DNA from: Forficula auricularia
Lineage: Eukaryota; Arthropoda; Insecta; Dermaptera; Forficulidae
Assembly: GCA_024734495.1 (NCBI GenBank)
Contig: JALMQS010000851.1
Location: 295,606 to 359,605, forward strand
Direction of reading: 5' to 3'
DNA length: 64,000 nt
Shown here piece by piece: positions 46,869 to 58,477 of this stretch (position 1 is its first letter; each line of letters starts with the position of its first letter). A program made the translations under genes and the position numbers. The notes under the pieces are model-generated. The model had not been told where the DNA came from. It worked only from the letters and a program-made list of their open reading frames with translations, and ran no database searches.

Positions 46869-48459
46869 AAAGGGTTTTACGATTCAAAATATTTTAGAAG
46901 CAATTGCGATAAATTGTCTTAACAATATAATCGTAATAAGATTTAATTACCTATCTTTGTCGTCTTAGGAATAATTTCTTATGAACGTGTTTTTATTAAG
47001 AGATCATTGAATTAATTTTTGAAAGATGAGAATAGATATTTTCTGAGAGGCCAGAATGTCATGATGTGTTGTTGGGACCTCTTCCATCTAATATACTTAG
47101 TCCTTATTAATTTTTTGATAACATCTGAAAATTTCGAATTTATTAATAAACTATAATATTATAACAATGGATGGCCATTCGTTTTCTATCTAACTTCCTT
47201 ATTTTCATAAAGCTAATGTTTATCTATCTTAGACTACGTGCTTCATAACCGATGATCGACTATAATCAACTTATTGAAAGTAACAAGAATTTCAACTTAA
47301 CATAAGTAAATGTCTAATATGCGTAATCTACATTTGCAAACTTGCTGTCCAATTCAAAAGCGATCTGATTGCGTCATTTTTCCAGGCGATTGTCCTTTAT
47401 TATTATCAAACTATAGTTCTCGGTTACTTCAATAACACTCTCCGCATGCCTTTATTTTTTTATCTTTACAATTTTCTAATTATCGTTAACCAAGGCGGTG
47501 CTAAATGGCCCAACTTCAGCGGAAAGGCAAATACAATTTACTTGATACAGCAATCGTATTTCTATAACCACAAAAATATTTACCATTGTTCAATTATCGG
47601 AAAATAAATGCTAATAAATTTCCAGTATACCTGCCAATTTTAATAGTTTGATGAATTTCAATTGAAAATTATTTATGAATTATTTCCACCTTCTCAATAT
47701 ATAATAGCTAATCTTTTATTTAGTTTTTTACTTAAATAGGACGAATTTAGTTTCGTCCTTGGCCGTCCTTTGCTATCATATCATATACACCATACATATA
47801 AATTATTAAAATATTTAAATACACGTTGCTAATTTGTGCCATTAAAGATGAATATTTTAAAATTATAATTTTAATAAAGAGTTCATTATCCAAGTTAGTT
47901 TGGGGTTTTTCGAACTAGTTGTGAAGTTTAGTGAATACTTGCCTATAGTCGAATAATATATCTTTTCATTAGATTTTCTCTTGAAAATAAAGCGTTTTTT
48001 TAGAAATTTATCTCGTATTTAATTAATTTTTTATTATTATAAAGGTAATGAGCTTAATCGTAGTATCAAGAATATTTATTTGTTATGTTTATTTGTTACT
48101 AAACTAGTGAAACTAGAGAACCACCAGTCGTATATAGCGAGCCTTCACAACCACGTCGTCTTCTGAGTGATAGTCTAGTGCCTGAAGAACATTACTGTCA
48201 CCTTGAGCAATTCATGCTGCTCTTTGATTTCATCTTTTAGACACGTAACAGATTGTAAATACATGTCTCTCTTTTTTTTACAGAAGATTGCTTCCTTACA
48301 AATGTTCGATTTAATAGCGGTCATATTAACTGCTCTAGTTTGAAAGTAAACTATCGGACACAAAATAATAAACATTAATATTCTTGTTTATTTTGCACTA
48401 ACTCTGGCATCAGATGGTGAAGATGAGAGTCGAGACCACAACAAAATAGACTCTCCCTC

Positions 48460-48760
48460 CGTTTAAATATTTTAATTTTCTTTAATATCTTAAAAATGCA
48501 AATTTGCTCATTGAGTTGTAGCCTGAAATCCTCTTTTCAAAAAGTGTCATTCAAAATTAACTAAAATTTCCCAATTTTCCTCCCACTAATTTTTAATATT
48601 TATTCTTTATAGTGGCCTACTGATTGAGTTGTATTCAAATTCGAAATCCTCCTTTCTCAAACAAAGTAGACTCAATTTTTTCTCCACTAATTTTAAATAT
48701 TTACTCCTTTTGTTATCTTAAAAATAAATTTTACTATTGACTTGCATTAAATTTCGACTT
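48460..48760 (+). repeat. Tandem repeat, left arm (about 114 bp unit)
   Basis: Three copies of a unit with TTGAGTTGTA..GAAATCC and CCACTAATTTTTAAATATTT. Counterpart of the array at 49968-50345 with a different period. Confidence 0.6.
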
Positions 48761-48788
48761 ATTCAGGTCAAGCTACTTTCTGTATCTC

Positions 48789-48822
48789 CTGAAGATGGGT
48801 TAGTCACCCGAAATATATTATC
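48789..48822 (+). ncRNA. Hammerhead-like motif 14
   Basis: CTGAAGA, extra T, stem II GGGT/ACCC, GAAATATATTATC. Stem III palindrome is interrupted by one base. Confidence 0.45.
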
Positions 48823-49894
48823 GGTTAATCATAGAAATATTTAATTGAAATTTACTAAATTTATAAATTTAAAAGCAAATATATAAATATTTAAATAAAT
48901 AACTTCTTTAGTCGAAAGTAACCTTTTATGAATGTGAAACCAAGATGAAATTTATATAAATAAATGCATTTGACTTATTTTGGATAGCTAGATGACAAAA
49001 AATGATAAAAAATGAGGCATTAAACGATTCAACGAAATAAGGAGGCCAAGTGTGCTAGTGGTACCGCATATAGCGAGGGTTCCGCACCTTATATCTCCAA
49101 AATACTAGAGATATCAAATTTAAGAATTGGAGCAAGAGATAAAGCGTTTCATCTAAATGTTTTTTTATTTTTTAAAACAAATTTATTTTATCGTTTAAAT
49201 ATTTCAAATAAACCACTAAAGTAATTAATAAAAGAATTTCTGACATATATAATTAATCAAATAATTCACAAGAAAGGCGTCCAAGAAATTTATCCATAAG
49301 TAAACATCATATTTTTGAGCATGCCTGCTAGAGTAAAAAGTTATCTCCATAGTAGGGTAGACCGGGGCAAATTTACGCTCTTTTTTTATAATTTTTTCAT
49401 TTGATTTAATGTGTTTAAAACTGTTTAGGTGAAAATATAGTTATTAAAGTATATTGATATATACATTTATTTTATCTTTTTATTTTATTGTGTGAAAAAA
49501 TTTTACATTGAGCTAAGTCTAGTACGTAAACATGCCCAGGGTGTGGGGCATGTTTACGCATATCTTAGAATAGTACAATAAGGATAAAAAACTGTAACTG
49601 AACATTCCCAGAAATGTTTTATTGTCATCAAAAACAATTATATTTTTTTCTAATCTAGTTAAGATAACTAAAGTACAAAAATTAACTAAAAATTCTAAAC
49701 AGGCAATAGGCTAAAACAAAAACCATCTTAATATTATCAGATCTCAGCCTACTCATCTTCAATAGTTTTTAAGGAATTTGGTGTTGGTACTTGGTGAAAC
49801 ATTTTTTAAAATTATTGGATAAAAATACTTGGTAGGTTTCACATTAAGATATAAAAAAATAAAACGAATTTATTTTTAGAGAATCTTTAATCTC

Positions 49895-49929
49895 GATATA
49901 TATATTTCGGGTGACTAACCCATCTTCAG
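49895..49929 (-). ncRNA. Hammerhead-like motif 15
   Basis: On the minus strand CTGAAGA, extra T, stem II GGGT/ACCC, GAAATATATATATC. Stem I ATCTC/GAGAT is a perfect 5 bp. Confidence 0.55.
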
Positions 49930-49967
49930 GAGATACAGAAAGTAACTGACCTGAATAAGTCGAAATT

Positions 49968-50345
49968 GAATACAAGTCAATGGTAAAATTTATTTTTTAA
50001 GATAACAAAAGGGTAAATATTTAAAATTAGTGGAGGGAGAAAAGGTAGGAAGTCTACTTTGGATTAATTTTGAAATGGCCTTTTGAGAAGAAGAGGATTT
50101 CGAATTTGAATACAACTCAATGGTAAAATTTATTTTTAAGATAACAAAAGGGTAAATATTTAAAATTAGTGGAGGGAGAAAAGGTAGGAAGTCTACTTTG
50201 GATTAATTTTGAATGGCCTTTTGAGAAAAAGAGGATTTCGAATTTGAATACAACTCAATGGTAAATTTATTTTTAAGATAACAAAAGGGTAAATATTTAA
50301 AATTAGTGGAGGGAGAAGTCTATTTTGTTTAATTTTGAATGGTCT
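49968..50345 (+). repeat. Tandem repeat, right arm (about 139 bp unit)
   Basis: Nearly three copies starting GAATACAA(G/C)TCAATGG at 49968, 50108 and 50246, each with AAAATTAGTGGAGGGAGAA. Confidence 0.85.
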
Positions 50346-50789
50346 TCTGACTCTCATCTTCACCATCTGATTAGGAGTTAATGCAAATAAAGAATAATGT
50401 TTTCCCAGTAACACAATAATAATGTCCCGTTTTCATGATGGTTTTACTTTCCAAACTAGAGCAGTTAATATGACGCTATTAAATCGAACAAATGCTTATT
50501 GTAAAGAAGCATAATCTTCTGTAAAGGAACATGTATTTGTCTATTCATTATTCTAAAAGGTAAGCTCACAGGGAGCTTCAAAACTAGCATAACAAAATTT
50601 ACTCATCTTGCTCAAAATGACAATAATATTCTTCAGAGCTAGACTATCACTCAGAAGGCGGCGTGGAGTTTGTGAGAGCCTCCGCTGCTCTTCCTGACTG
50701 GTGGTTCTCTAGTTTCACTAGTTTACGAGGAAACTGGACTGCGTAAACATATGCAGTGCGTAAATGTGCCCCGGTCTACCCTACTATGT

Positions 50790-52260
50790 CTCAAACACGA
50801 TTAAATTCATTACCTTTATAATAATAAAAAATTGGGTAAAATTGCGAGATGGGTTTCACAAAAAAATGTATCATTAGCTTTATTTTCAAAAGAAAGAAGT
50901 CTAATGAAAGATATAGATTATTCCGATATAGGCAAGTGATTCCTTCGCCTCACAGTAGTTCCGAAGAAAAATTTTAAACTAACTTGGATAATGAACTCTT
51001 TATTAAAATTATAATTTTAAAATATTCTATCTTTAGTAATAAATGTTTCTTTAAATTAAATGTAACGTGTATTTAAATATTTTAATAATTTATATGTATA
51101 ATTGTATATGATATGATAGCCAAAAGGACGGCCAATTTTGATAGCCCAGGACGAAACTAAATTCGTCCCTGGTAAGTAAAAACTAAATAAGATTAGCTAT
51201 TATATATTGAGAAAGGTGTCATTCATAAATAATTTTCAATTGAAATTCATCAAACTATTAAATTGGCTGGAACATGCTGGAAATTTATTATACAGCTGCT
51301 GACCTTATTTTCCGATAATCTCTTTGATTGAACAATAGTTAATATTTTATCGTTATAAATACGATTGCTTTTGCTAAACACGCTTATTAGAACTATCAAA
51401 GTAAAGACGGCCGTTGGAAATTATTTGCTTCCGCTTTAGTTGAATTTGTAAAATGTGTTGCTGCCTTGGTTAACGATAATTAGAGAAATTGTAAGATAAA
51501 AAAATAAAGGCATGCGGAGTGTTATTGAAATGGCTCGAGGCTTGCTGAAGATGAAGGGACATTAATAATAAAAGGACTGGTATCGCCTGGGGGCAAAATG
51601 GCCGCAATCAGATCGCTTTGGATTCAAATTAGTCAAGAGACGGACCTTCGCCTCGAGCAAGTTTGCAAATAACAAAATTACGCATATTAATAAGTGGAGC
51701 ATTTACTTATGTTAAGTTGAAAATTTAAAAATACTAAGAAAATCAGGACTGATTGCTTTCAATAAGTTGATTATAGTCTATAACGATCATCGGTTATAGA
51801 GCATGAATCTAGGATAGATAAACATTAGCTTTATGAGAAAATATCAGGAAGTTAGATAGAGAAAGACAGATGGCCATCCGTTTGATTATAATATTATAGT
51901 TTATTAATAAATTCGAAAATTTTCAGATGATTTATCAAAAAATAATAAGGACTAGGGGTATATTAGATAGGCGGTGTCCCCCTTCGGCAACACATCGTAT
52001 TTTATCTGGCCTCTCAGAAATATCTATTCTGCATCTTTCAAAAATTAATTCAATGATCGCTCTCTTTCTCTATCTATCCTTCTTTGTATAAAACACGTTC
52101 AAATTATAGAAATTTATTCCTAAGACTCTTATTAAAAGACTTAAAGATAGGTAATTAAATCTTATTACGATTATATATTGTTAAAGACAATTTATACTTA
52201 ATTGCTTCTAAAATATTTTGAATGAAATTAAAAAATTAAAAAATACCCTTTAGCATTTAC
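50790..52260. other. Right-arm sequence without recognised genes
   Basis: Partner of about 46870-48090. A conserved-looking stretch CTTGGTTAACGATAATTAGA at 51460 is kept in both arms. Confidence 0.4.
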
Positions 52261-52419
52261 CGAAGGGTGAACCGCGATTGGAATTAGGTGTACACGTCTT
52301 TGGAATTATGTGGAATTATTTTGGAATTCATTAGATAATGCCTTTTCATCTATTGTCTTCTAGTTGGAAGTGGAAGTGGAAGTAGGTGAACACTATATTA
52401 GGTCGCGGTTCACCCGTCG
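52261..52419. mobile_element. hAT-type MITE, right-arm copy
   Basis: Ends CGAAGGGTGAACCGCG and CGCGGTTCACCCGTCG. Perfect 8-bp duplication GCATTTAC at 52253-52260 and 52420-52427. Confidence 0.88.
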
Positions 52420-53791
52420 GCATTTACTAACACCCTAGACCTCTCACTTATTATTATACAATTTAGCTCATAGTTCATTTAAGTGGCGACTTTAGACCCT
52501 ACATGAGTGTATACGAACCTCCAAAACTAGATTTTATAGGGGAACTTCTTTAGACACACCTTAGTTTAATTTCTTGCTTGAATTTTATAAATTCCTAAAC
52601 AATTTTTTACTAAAATCGAACTTTCGATTTTTTATTGGACCATCTTAAGGGCTCTATAATATTACAAAATTATTAAGCATAGAGTAACTAGTAACTAAAT
52701 AAAAAAAAAATATACAAACAAAGAAACTTACATAAGCTATAAGGGCAGTGTTTTACAGTTTCTCATATATAAATAAATATATATACAAATTTCACTATGA
52801 ATAGATGTTATGAATAGTGGTAACAAGAGTGAGTTATTCAATTAATTTATTAATCAAATAGTTTTTTGTCAATTTCTGGGGAAATTTTCTATTTTTCATA
52901 AAAGGTACAGAATAAAATACAAGAGATGAGATTACCCTTAAAGATTATATAAATGTCATTGTTGTATATTTTGTTAAAATGTTAGTTACTCTATGTTTAA
53001 TAATTTTGTAATATTAGCCCTAAAAATTATCAGTAAAAATTGAAAGCTTAGAAATAAACAATTAAAGTGTTATTTTTGACTGAAAACCTGATACTTTTCC
53101 CAATATCTTATTAGCTTTTAGAATCGAGCTATAAATCTAAACAGTTTAAAAATCTATATCATTGAAAAGAGCGTCCCTATATTTATTTCAATTCGAATTA
53201 GTGGTTTTAAAGTTTTAGATTGAAACCGTGAAAAACAGAATAATAATACAATCTTTACCTTCCTTTCAATAACCCAGGTAACACAATATCCTCAGAATAT
53301 TCTAAGAAGATTTAAATGTCCTTAGAATATCCTTAGAATATTCTGAGGATATTGTGGTTACCTGGGAATATAATAATAGTTTAGATTTACAAAACACATG
53401 TACTCCCTCACTTTCAACAATTGTTTATTTTAATATTTTCCTCACATATAAGACTCTTTTTGTGAAACTTACCTAGTATTTTATATTTTAAATTTAAAAA
53501 AAAGTTTCAAAAATTTTCAAAATTTTATTAAAACAATTTTATGTTTTTCTACTGTTCCACCAAACCAAACCCCCCCCCCCCCCCCAAACTTGTCCTGTAT
53601 CACAATCTGTTACATTTTCATTGAGCACTCCTTAAATTGTAACGTTACATTATCACTTTTATTACCTATAATTTAATAATTGTAGAAATTTGACTTTTGT
53701 GACATCACAATTTTTAAGATCTCCGGGTCTCCTGTCACATTTTATCACAAATACCCCCCCCCTTACTGATGTTTCGTAATTTATTGACGAC

Positions 53792-54249
53792 CAGGGCCGG
53801 ATTTAAGAGTATGTCGCCTATATGCTAAAGTCCATTTGCCGCCCCCTCTATAGTTCATATTTGCTTAATACATTTGTTTTATACAACAAAAGGATAGAGT
53901 TCATTGGTGTTTTCATCTTTTTTAAACATAAAGTTCATTTAGTTTAGATAAAACTACAATTTTAATGGTTTATATAATAAATAATACAAGATTACGTGCT
54001 GTAAATTTCTATTATGTTATAGTTTTAGAAAGTAGGCTATGTAGAAGGACTAAACATATTTTTAAGTAACGTGTATTCTTAAATTCGTACGGAAAATATT
54101 ATTAACGTCTGAAATACTTCATTTTAACTTTTGAAGAATAAATTGCCAAACTACCGTTCCTGAAATTTGCCTCTCTAGGCTGCAGCCTGCCAAATACTGT
54201 ATATATACAGTATTTGAGCCTACTTAGCCTAGTTAGAAATACGGCCCTG
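53792..54249. mobile_element. hAT-type MITE (CAGGGCCGGATTT family)
   Basis: 458 bp with ends CAGGGCCGGATTTAAG and AGAAATACGGCCCTG, flanked by an imperfect 8-bp duplication TTGACGAC / TCGACGGC (6 of 8). Ends 147 bp before the terminal exon. The left-arm copy is interrupted by the palindromic hammerhead repeat. Confidence 0.75.
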
Positions 54250-54396
54250 TCGACGGCCCCATAGTGGATTCAAAAATCGACTGACAAAATTGATCACCAA
54301 ATTATTGTAATCTTGTTAATAAAAACGTTAATAATTTATATAACAGTTACGAGTAGAAGATGTTATTCTAATGGAAGTTCTTTCTCTTGTTTGCAG

Positions 54397-54962
54397 CCAT
54401 GTGCCGGCAGTTGGAGCAGCTCAAGAAGGATCGACTGAAGAATGGCACCTCGGAGCATACGAGCAACTCGCATTCAGCTCGATCACTGGTGGTAGCCACC
54501 CTAGGTGGCGGAGGTGGTGGCGGCGGTGGCGGAGGTGGTCATGGCAGATGTGGTGGTGTCGATGCCCACAGTCACGAATCATCTGGCGCTGGTACTGCTA
54601 CCTCGACAGTGGGCTCAGGGGTTGCCGGCTCCGTCGCCAACTACGAGTGCGTGGCTCTGCACATCTCCCCCGATCTGGGAGAGAGGATTATGTTGAGCGG
54701 CGAACGGGCCCTTCTCGACGAGGTGTTCCCGGAAACAAGCCAGGCGTTGATGGACGCCAGGTCAGGGATCGCGTGGAACCACCAACATGATTCGCGTCAC
54801 GTGATCCGCTTCCCTCTTAACGGCTACTGCAAGCTAAACTCAGTGCAAGTGATCACACGGCTGTTGAACGCCGGTTTTGCGGTTGCCGCCAGTAACGGGG
54901 GTGGCGTCGAAGGCCAACAGTTCAGCGAATACTTATTCGTACGGAAGGTGTTCCCCGGCTGA
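54397..54962 (+). CDS. KCTD15: KCTD1/KCTD15-family protein, terminal exon with stop
   Basis: The acceptor is CTTGTTTGCAG (AG at 54395-54396). The first two bases complete a Pro codon begun at 25866, giving ...FDVQ-PMCRQLEQLKKDR, which matches the family layout after the BTB domain. A low-complexity insert with a 12-Gly run and a Ser/Thr/Gly-rich segment follows. Then comes the C-terminal KCTD1/15 domain: HISPDLGERIMLSGE, EVFPE, WNH..SRHVIRFPLNGYC, LNSVQVITRL and GGGVEGQQFSEY, ending VFPG and TGA at 54960-54962. Compared with vertebrate KCTD1/15 the Gly-rich insert is extra and the tail after the FSEY motif is short. Composition is far GC-richer than its surroundings. This exon is mirrored by a broken antisense copy in the same intron. 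No clear poly(A) signal could be assigned. Confidence 0.93.
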
Positions 54963-55339
54963 GACTTATTTACCTTCCCTCCACCCCCTTTCTTGTATAT
55001 AGACTAAAACACCCTTTGCCTTTGCTATTGTTTTGATACTGCGAGCAATTTTATATCGAACACTAATTCTAGACTTGCAGCATTCTTCATAGTATCTACT
55101 AGTAACACCATTCGTTTCATAATTCCTTTCCCTTTAAGGTCTTTTCATGCTCGAATCCAGGGACGGCGGAACCGTGGGGTCAGCTGACCCCCATGGGAAT
55201 TTGTCTACGGGGTCAAGGGGGTCGCGGACCTCCTAAAGAAAGAAATTTTACCGTTACTTTACCCAAAAACAACTTTGTTGCCAAATTTTTGGTTGTAAAA
55301 CTAATTGAGTGGATATTGATGAGTCCAAAAGAAGATAAT
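54963..55339 (+). other. Presumed start of the KCTD 3' UTR
   Basis: A pyrimidine-rich stretch follows the stop. A palindrome GGGGTCAGCTGACCCC lies at about 55177-55192. The extent of the 3' UTR is unknown; an AATAAA lies near 55659 inside a repeat. Confidence 0.35.
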
Positions 55340-55365
55340 TTATACAATATTTTTATTCATAAACC

Positions 55366-55397
55366 GACGTTTCGGGGACTATTCCCTCCTTCTTCAG
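55366..55397 (-). ncRNA. Hammerhead-like motif 16
   Basis: On the minus strand CTGAAGA, extra A, stem II around GGGA/TCCC, GAAACGTC. Confidence 0.5.
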
Positions 55398-55614
55398 GTT
55401 TTGAAAGGTCAGTGAAGGAAATCCAATGCGACATTCCCCTCTGTCTCCTCTTTCAGTGGCAGTAACAATAATATATTTATATAGTATATCATAATAATAA
55501 TTACTACATTATAATTCTGCTGAGAATGATATACTATATAAATATATTATTGTTGCTGCCACTGAAAGATGAGACAGAGAGGAATTGGATTTCCTTCACT
55601 GACTTTTCAAGACC

Positions 55615-55646
55615 CTGAAGAGGGAGGGAATAGCCTCCGAAACGTC
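55615..55646 (+). ncRNA. Hammerhead-like motif 17
   Basis: CTGAAGA, stem II GGAGG/CCTCC, GAAACGTC. Stem I GACC/GGTT includes one wobble pair. Confidence 0.5.
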
Positions 55647-55665
55647 GGTTTATAAATAAAAGATA

Positions 55666-57545
55666 GTATAAATTATCTTCATTTTTTGGACTGCCTCATC
55701 AATATCCACTCAATTTCACTTATCAGTCCATCTCCAAAAATTACTCCAATCTTTGTAAAATTAATGTTTTCAATAAAACCACAGCTACAAACTGCTGAAA
55801 AATGGTTAAATTGTACCAATTTGCTTCACAATTTTCTGGGGGGACCCTTAGGCCCCCCGTTGGCTGGTGGGGTATTCCATATCCCCCCCAGACCCCCCGG
55901 TAGGCCTATATCACTCTCCCAGTTTTGAACCCCCCCCCCCCCGGCCTCAGATCGTTCCGCCGTGCTTGCTCGGATCCATTTCTTAGTCAAAACATTCATA
56001 GGTTTATTAATGTTTGAGAGGGATTTTAGTCACAACGAATCTAAACTTATGGAATAATAATAATAATTTCAACACGAAACAGAGCTAATGAAAAGCCTTA
56101 AAGTAAATTAAATTTTATATAATATATATAAAAATATTATTTATATAATATTCCTTTTAGAATAATTGTAATCATGTTAATAAAAAAAAAAGTAAGTACC
56201 TACTATTGTAAAAATCAAAAAGAGAATCTAACCCTTCCTTGGTTGTGACTCGGCCGTGTGCTGGTCCAAATCGGCCAAAAATATTGTGATAACACCGCCT
56301 CCGAGACCATCATCTGTCGACAACCCTACAACAATTTGTATTTTTGTTGTTCAGTTGTTATTCACCATGATTTTTCTTTGCACTCACGCCGCATCCATCC
56401 TCTCCATTCTCAGACCAATAAATAGTCGGTGTTGATGATAATCCTGGCGGATTCTGGCAAGTCTGATCTCACCGCCTGCGTGCACTCAACAACCTTATCT
56501 TCTAGCCATTCTTTTGATGAGAAATATTCAAAGCATATCTAATAATCTACTAAATTTTTATTTTGGCGTGAGAACTGCATAGAGTGCAACAAAGGCGGTC
56601 TCCCAAGTTGATTCAATATATTATTCTTATTATATTATATATTATAACATATTATTATATATTATTTTAATTATATTATTTTTATTAAAAAAAAATCGTT
56701 ACACAGTTGACTGTATAAAAAAATTGTCATATTTTATAAATTTAGAAAACTTGTTTGTTATAGACACTTCTATTGAGAATGAGATGATGATGATAATGAA
56801 TTTTCACCTTTTAAAAATATCTTTGTGTAAGTAAATGTAGAATAGAGATATTTAATAACTATATATATATATATATATTTGTTTTTAATTAAATTAATAT
56901 TATAATTATTCAAAAGAGTGCCAATATAAATATATTAAATAAAAATAAAAGTATGTATTAAAAAAACTGTAAAATTATAATTTGAACCAATATTAACCAT
57001 ATTAAACTAATATTTGTTGAAAATGCATTTAAATCCATTTAATCCTTATGTAATATCACAATTAGAAATAAATCAGGATTGTTTTAATCATTTTCATATA
57101 TAATACAGGTTGTTTTTAATCAATTCAATTCTATAAATCAAATAGAAAGTCATATTACTATCTATCTTTCCATTGCTATTGTACTGATCAAATATATCTA
57201 GTTTCTCAAAACGGTTAAACAATCAAATTAATCAAAAATTCTTTTAAACATTAATGTTTGTCCTTGTTTCTTTTCATGATCAAAAAAATGATTAATTAAT
57301 ATGCTATAAGAACTAATATAATAATATATATGAAGAAAATATATTCAATAGTTAAATTTTTATTTTAGCATGAGAAGCAGATAAAGTATTGTCTCGCGGA
57401 GAGCGCGTCTTCAAAGGATCCTCAGGTAAAGACTATAGGACCAATGGTCACAATCAAAGTCATAAATTGTAGTATTTATTCACGTTGAATTCAAGCACGT
57501 GATGGTTTTGCCAAAAACTACTCGCCCAGAGCTAAAAAGTGCAAT
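55666..57545. other. Right-arm sequence downstream of the gene
   Basis: Contains a C-rich tract (55840-55945) and the stretch 56340-56545, which is well kept in both palindrome arms (CTCACGCCGCATCC, CGCCTGCGTGCACTCAA). No open frame of note, and no element identified. Confidence 0.4.
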
Positions 57546-58256
57546 TTTTACTTTACCATACAGGGTATGGTCAAGTATTGTAATCGTGCATAAAAAAGTG
57601 ATTTTTCCTTCTTTTTTTCGAAATATCTCAAAAACGGCTGAAACTATTTTGATTAAAAAAAATTGAGCGCAACCATGGAATTTCGCTCTACAAAAAAGCC
57701 CTAATAAGTGAACATCGAAAAAATTATATTTTTCGAGATAATAATTTTTTTGTCAAAATGTGTTAGTCTGTCTGTTAGTTAGTCTGTGCGTTACCAAATT
57801 TTGTGGACGAGCTAGCTCAAAAACTAGTGTGAATATCGAAACCAAATTTCACACGTAGTTTTTGCCCATTGAGATTAAGAGCTGATTAGATTTTGGTGCA
57901 AATCGACCCAAAATTAAGGGGGTGGAGGGGAGTTAAAAATTAAAAATTTAGGCCATTTGACCAAACTCAACCAAATTTTCTATACTTAATCAGTGGACCC
58001 CAGAAGACTAAAAATGGAAAAACTAACTGCACAAAATGGGGGGGGTGCAACAAATTAAAAATCTTGGCTATTTGACCAAACTCAACCAAATTTTGTATAC
58101 ATAATCAGTGGGATCCCAGAAGTCTAAAAAGCAAAAACTAACCCCTCCCCTAAATGATTATAAATAATTTGATTAAATATTAAATATAAGTGAGGGGCCA
58201 GGTTGTATGGTAAAGTCAAGTGGATGGCCACATCAGAACACGTCAGCTTATTTCAT
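57546..58256 (+). repeat. Family A TIR repeat
   Basis: TTTTTACTTTACCATACAGG to GTCAGCTTATTT; three modules. Marks the outer end of the giant palindrome's right arm. Confidence 0.85.
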
Positions 58257-58336
58257 TTAGTTTTTGGTACATATCGGCCCACAAACATTACTACTTTATT
58301 ATAAATTATATTTTAAAGTACACTTTTACCCTAGAG

Positions 58337-58469
58337 CAGCGCTTGTTAAACTTTTTTAATTGGCGACCCCATTTAGGCTGAGAAGTCATTGTTGCCCTAT
58401 GTTTCGTTACACTAAAATTCAGTTTCGCGACCCCACTTGGGGTCGCGACCCATAGGTTAAGAAGAACTG
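58337..58469. mobile_element. hAT-type MITE (CAG.GCTT.TTAA family)
   Basis: 133 bp. Ends are CAGCGCTTGTTAAAC and GGTTAAGAAGAACTG (imperfect inverted repeat), with a nearly perfect 8-bp duplication CCCTAGAG / CCCTGGAG at 58329-58336 and 58470-58477. Interior dyad GCGACCCCACTTGGGGTCGC. Confidence 0.8.
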
Positions 58470-58477
58470 CCCTGGAG

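Larger units (their letters stand above)
41365..49350 (+). repeat. Giant palindrome, left arm
   Basis: About 8 kb that is the reverse complement, with many small differences, of 49880-57870. Matching landmark pairs: 41830 with 57370, 42540-42800 with 56340-56545, 43300-43600 with 55340-55665, the exon copy 43922-44337 with 54397-54962, MITE 46725-46868 with 52261-52419, 47460 with 51450-51520, 48175-48430 with 50330-50640. The outermost part (41420-41640) matches the family A copy at 57546 but looks corrupted. Confidence 0.85.
49349..50787. mobile_element. TIR element spanning the palindrome centre
   Basis: Inverted ends AGTAGGGTAGACCGGGGC and GCCCCGGTCTACCCTACT lie 1.4 kb apart. Near the left end is a strong hairpin, CGTAAACATGCCC (49525-49537) and GGGCATGTTTACG (49546-49558), repeating the terminal GCGTAAA theme. 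No transposase is seen. The right TIR is inside the right arm, but its place in the left arm (about 48050-48095) has unrelated sequence. Confidence 0.6.
25867..54396 (+). other. KCTD intron, 28.5 kb
   Basis: Begins GTGAGT and ends TTGTTTGCAG; phase 1 on both sides. It holds two Helitrons, a mariner, hAT MITEs, SINEs, several family A copies, palindromic hammerhead repeats, an assembly gap and the entire left arm, plus part of the right arm, of a giant palindrome. From 25867 to 27190 no repeat or gene is recognised, except a hairpin near 25470-25530 (GGGCAGACTTTGA/GAAAGTCTGCCC, just before the exon). Confidence 0.85.
55340..55665. repeat. Palindromic hammerhead repeat, right arm
   Basis: Arms are opposed: CATAAACCGACGTTTCGG on the left and CCGAAACGTCGGTTTATAAA on the right, with CAGTGAAGGAAATCCAAT and GAAAGA(T/G)GAGACAGAG in between. 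Counterpart of 43300-43600 in the left arm. Confidence 0.8.
49880..57870 (-). repeat. Giant palindrome, right arm
   Basis: Reverse complement of 41365-49350; carries the intact terminal exon. About 0.5-1 kb of spacer separates the arms. Sequence quality looks better here: the coding exon is open and MITE ends are crisp. Confidence 0.85.

Noticed and set aside
54371..54790. 139-codon frame overlapping the terminal exon (Trp/Arg-rich)
   Set aside because: Out-of-frame reading of the glycine GGN repeats and following coding sequence; the real frame is fixed by the KCTD1/15 domain and the stop at 54960-54962.
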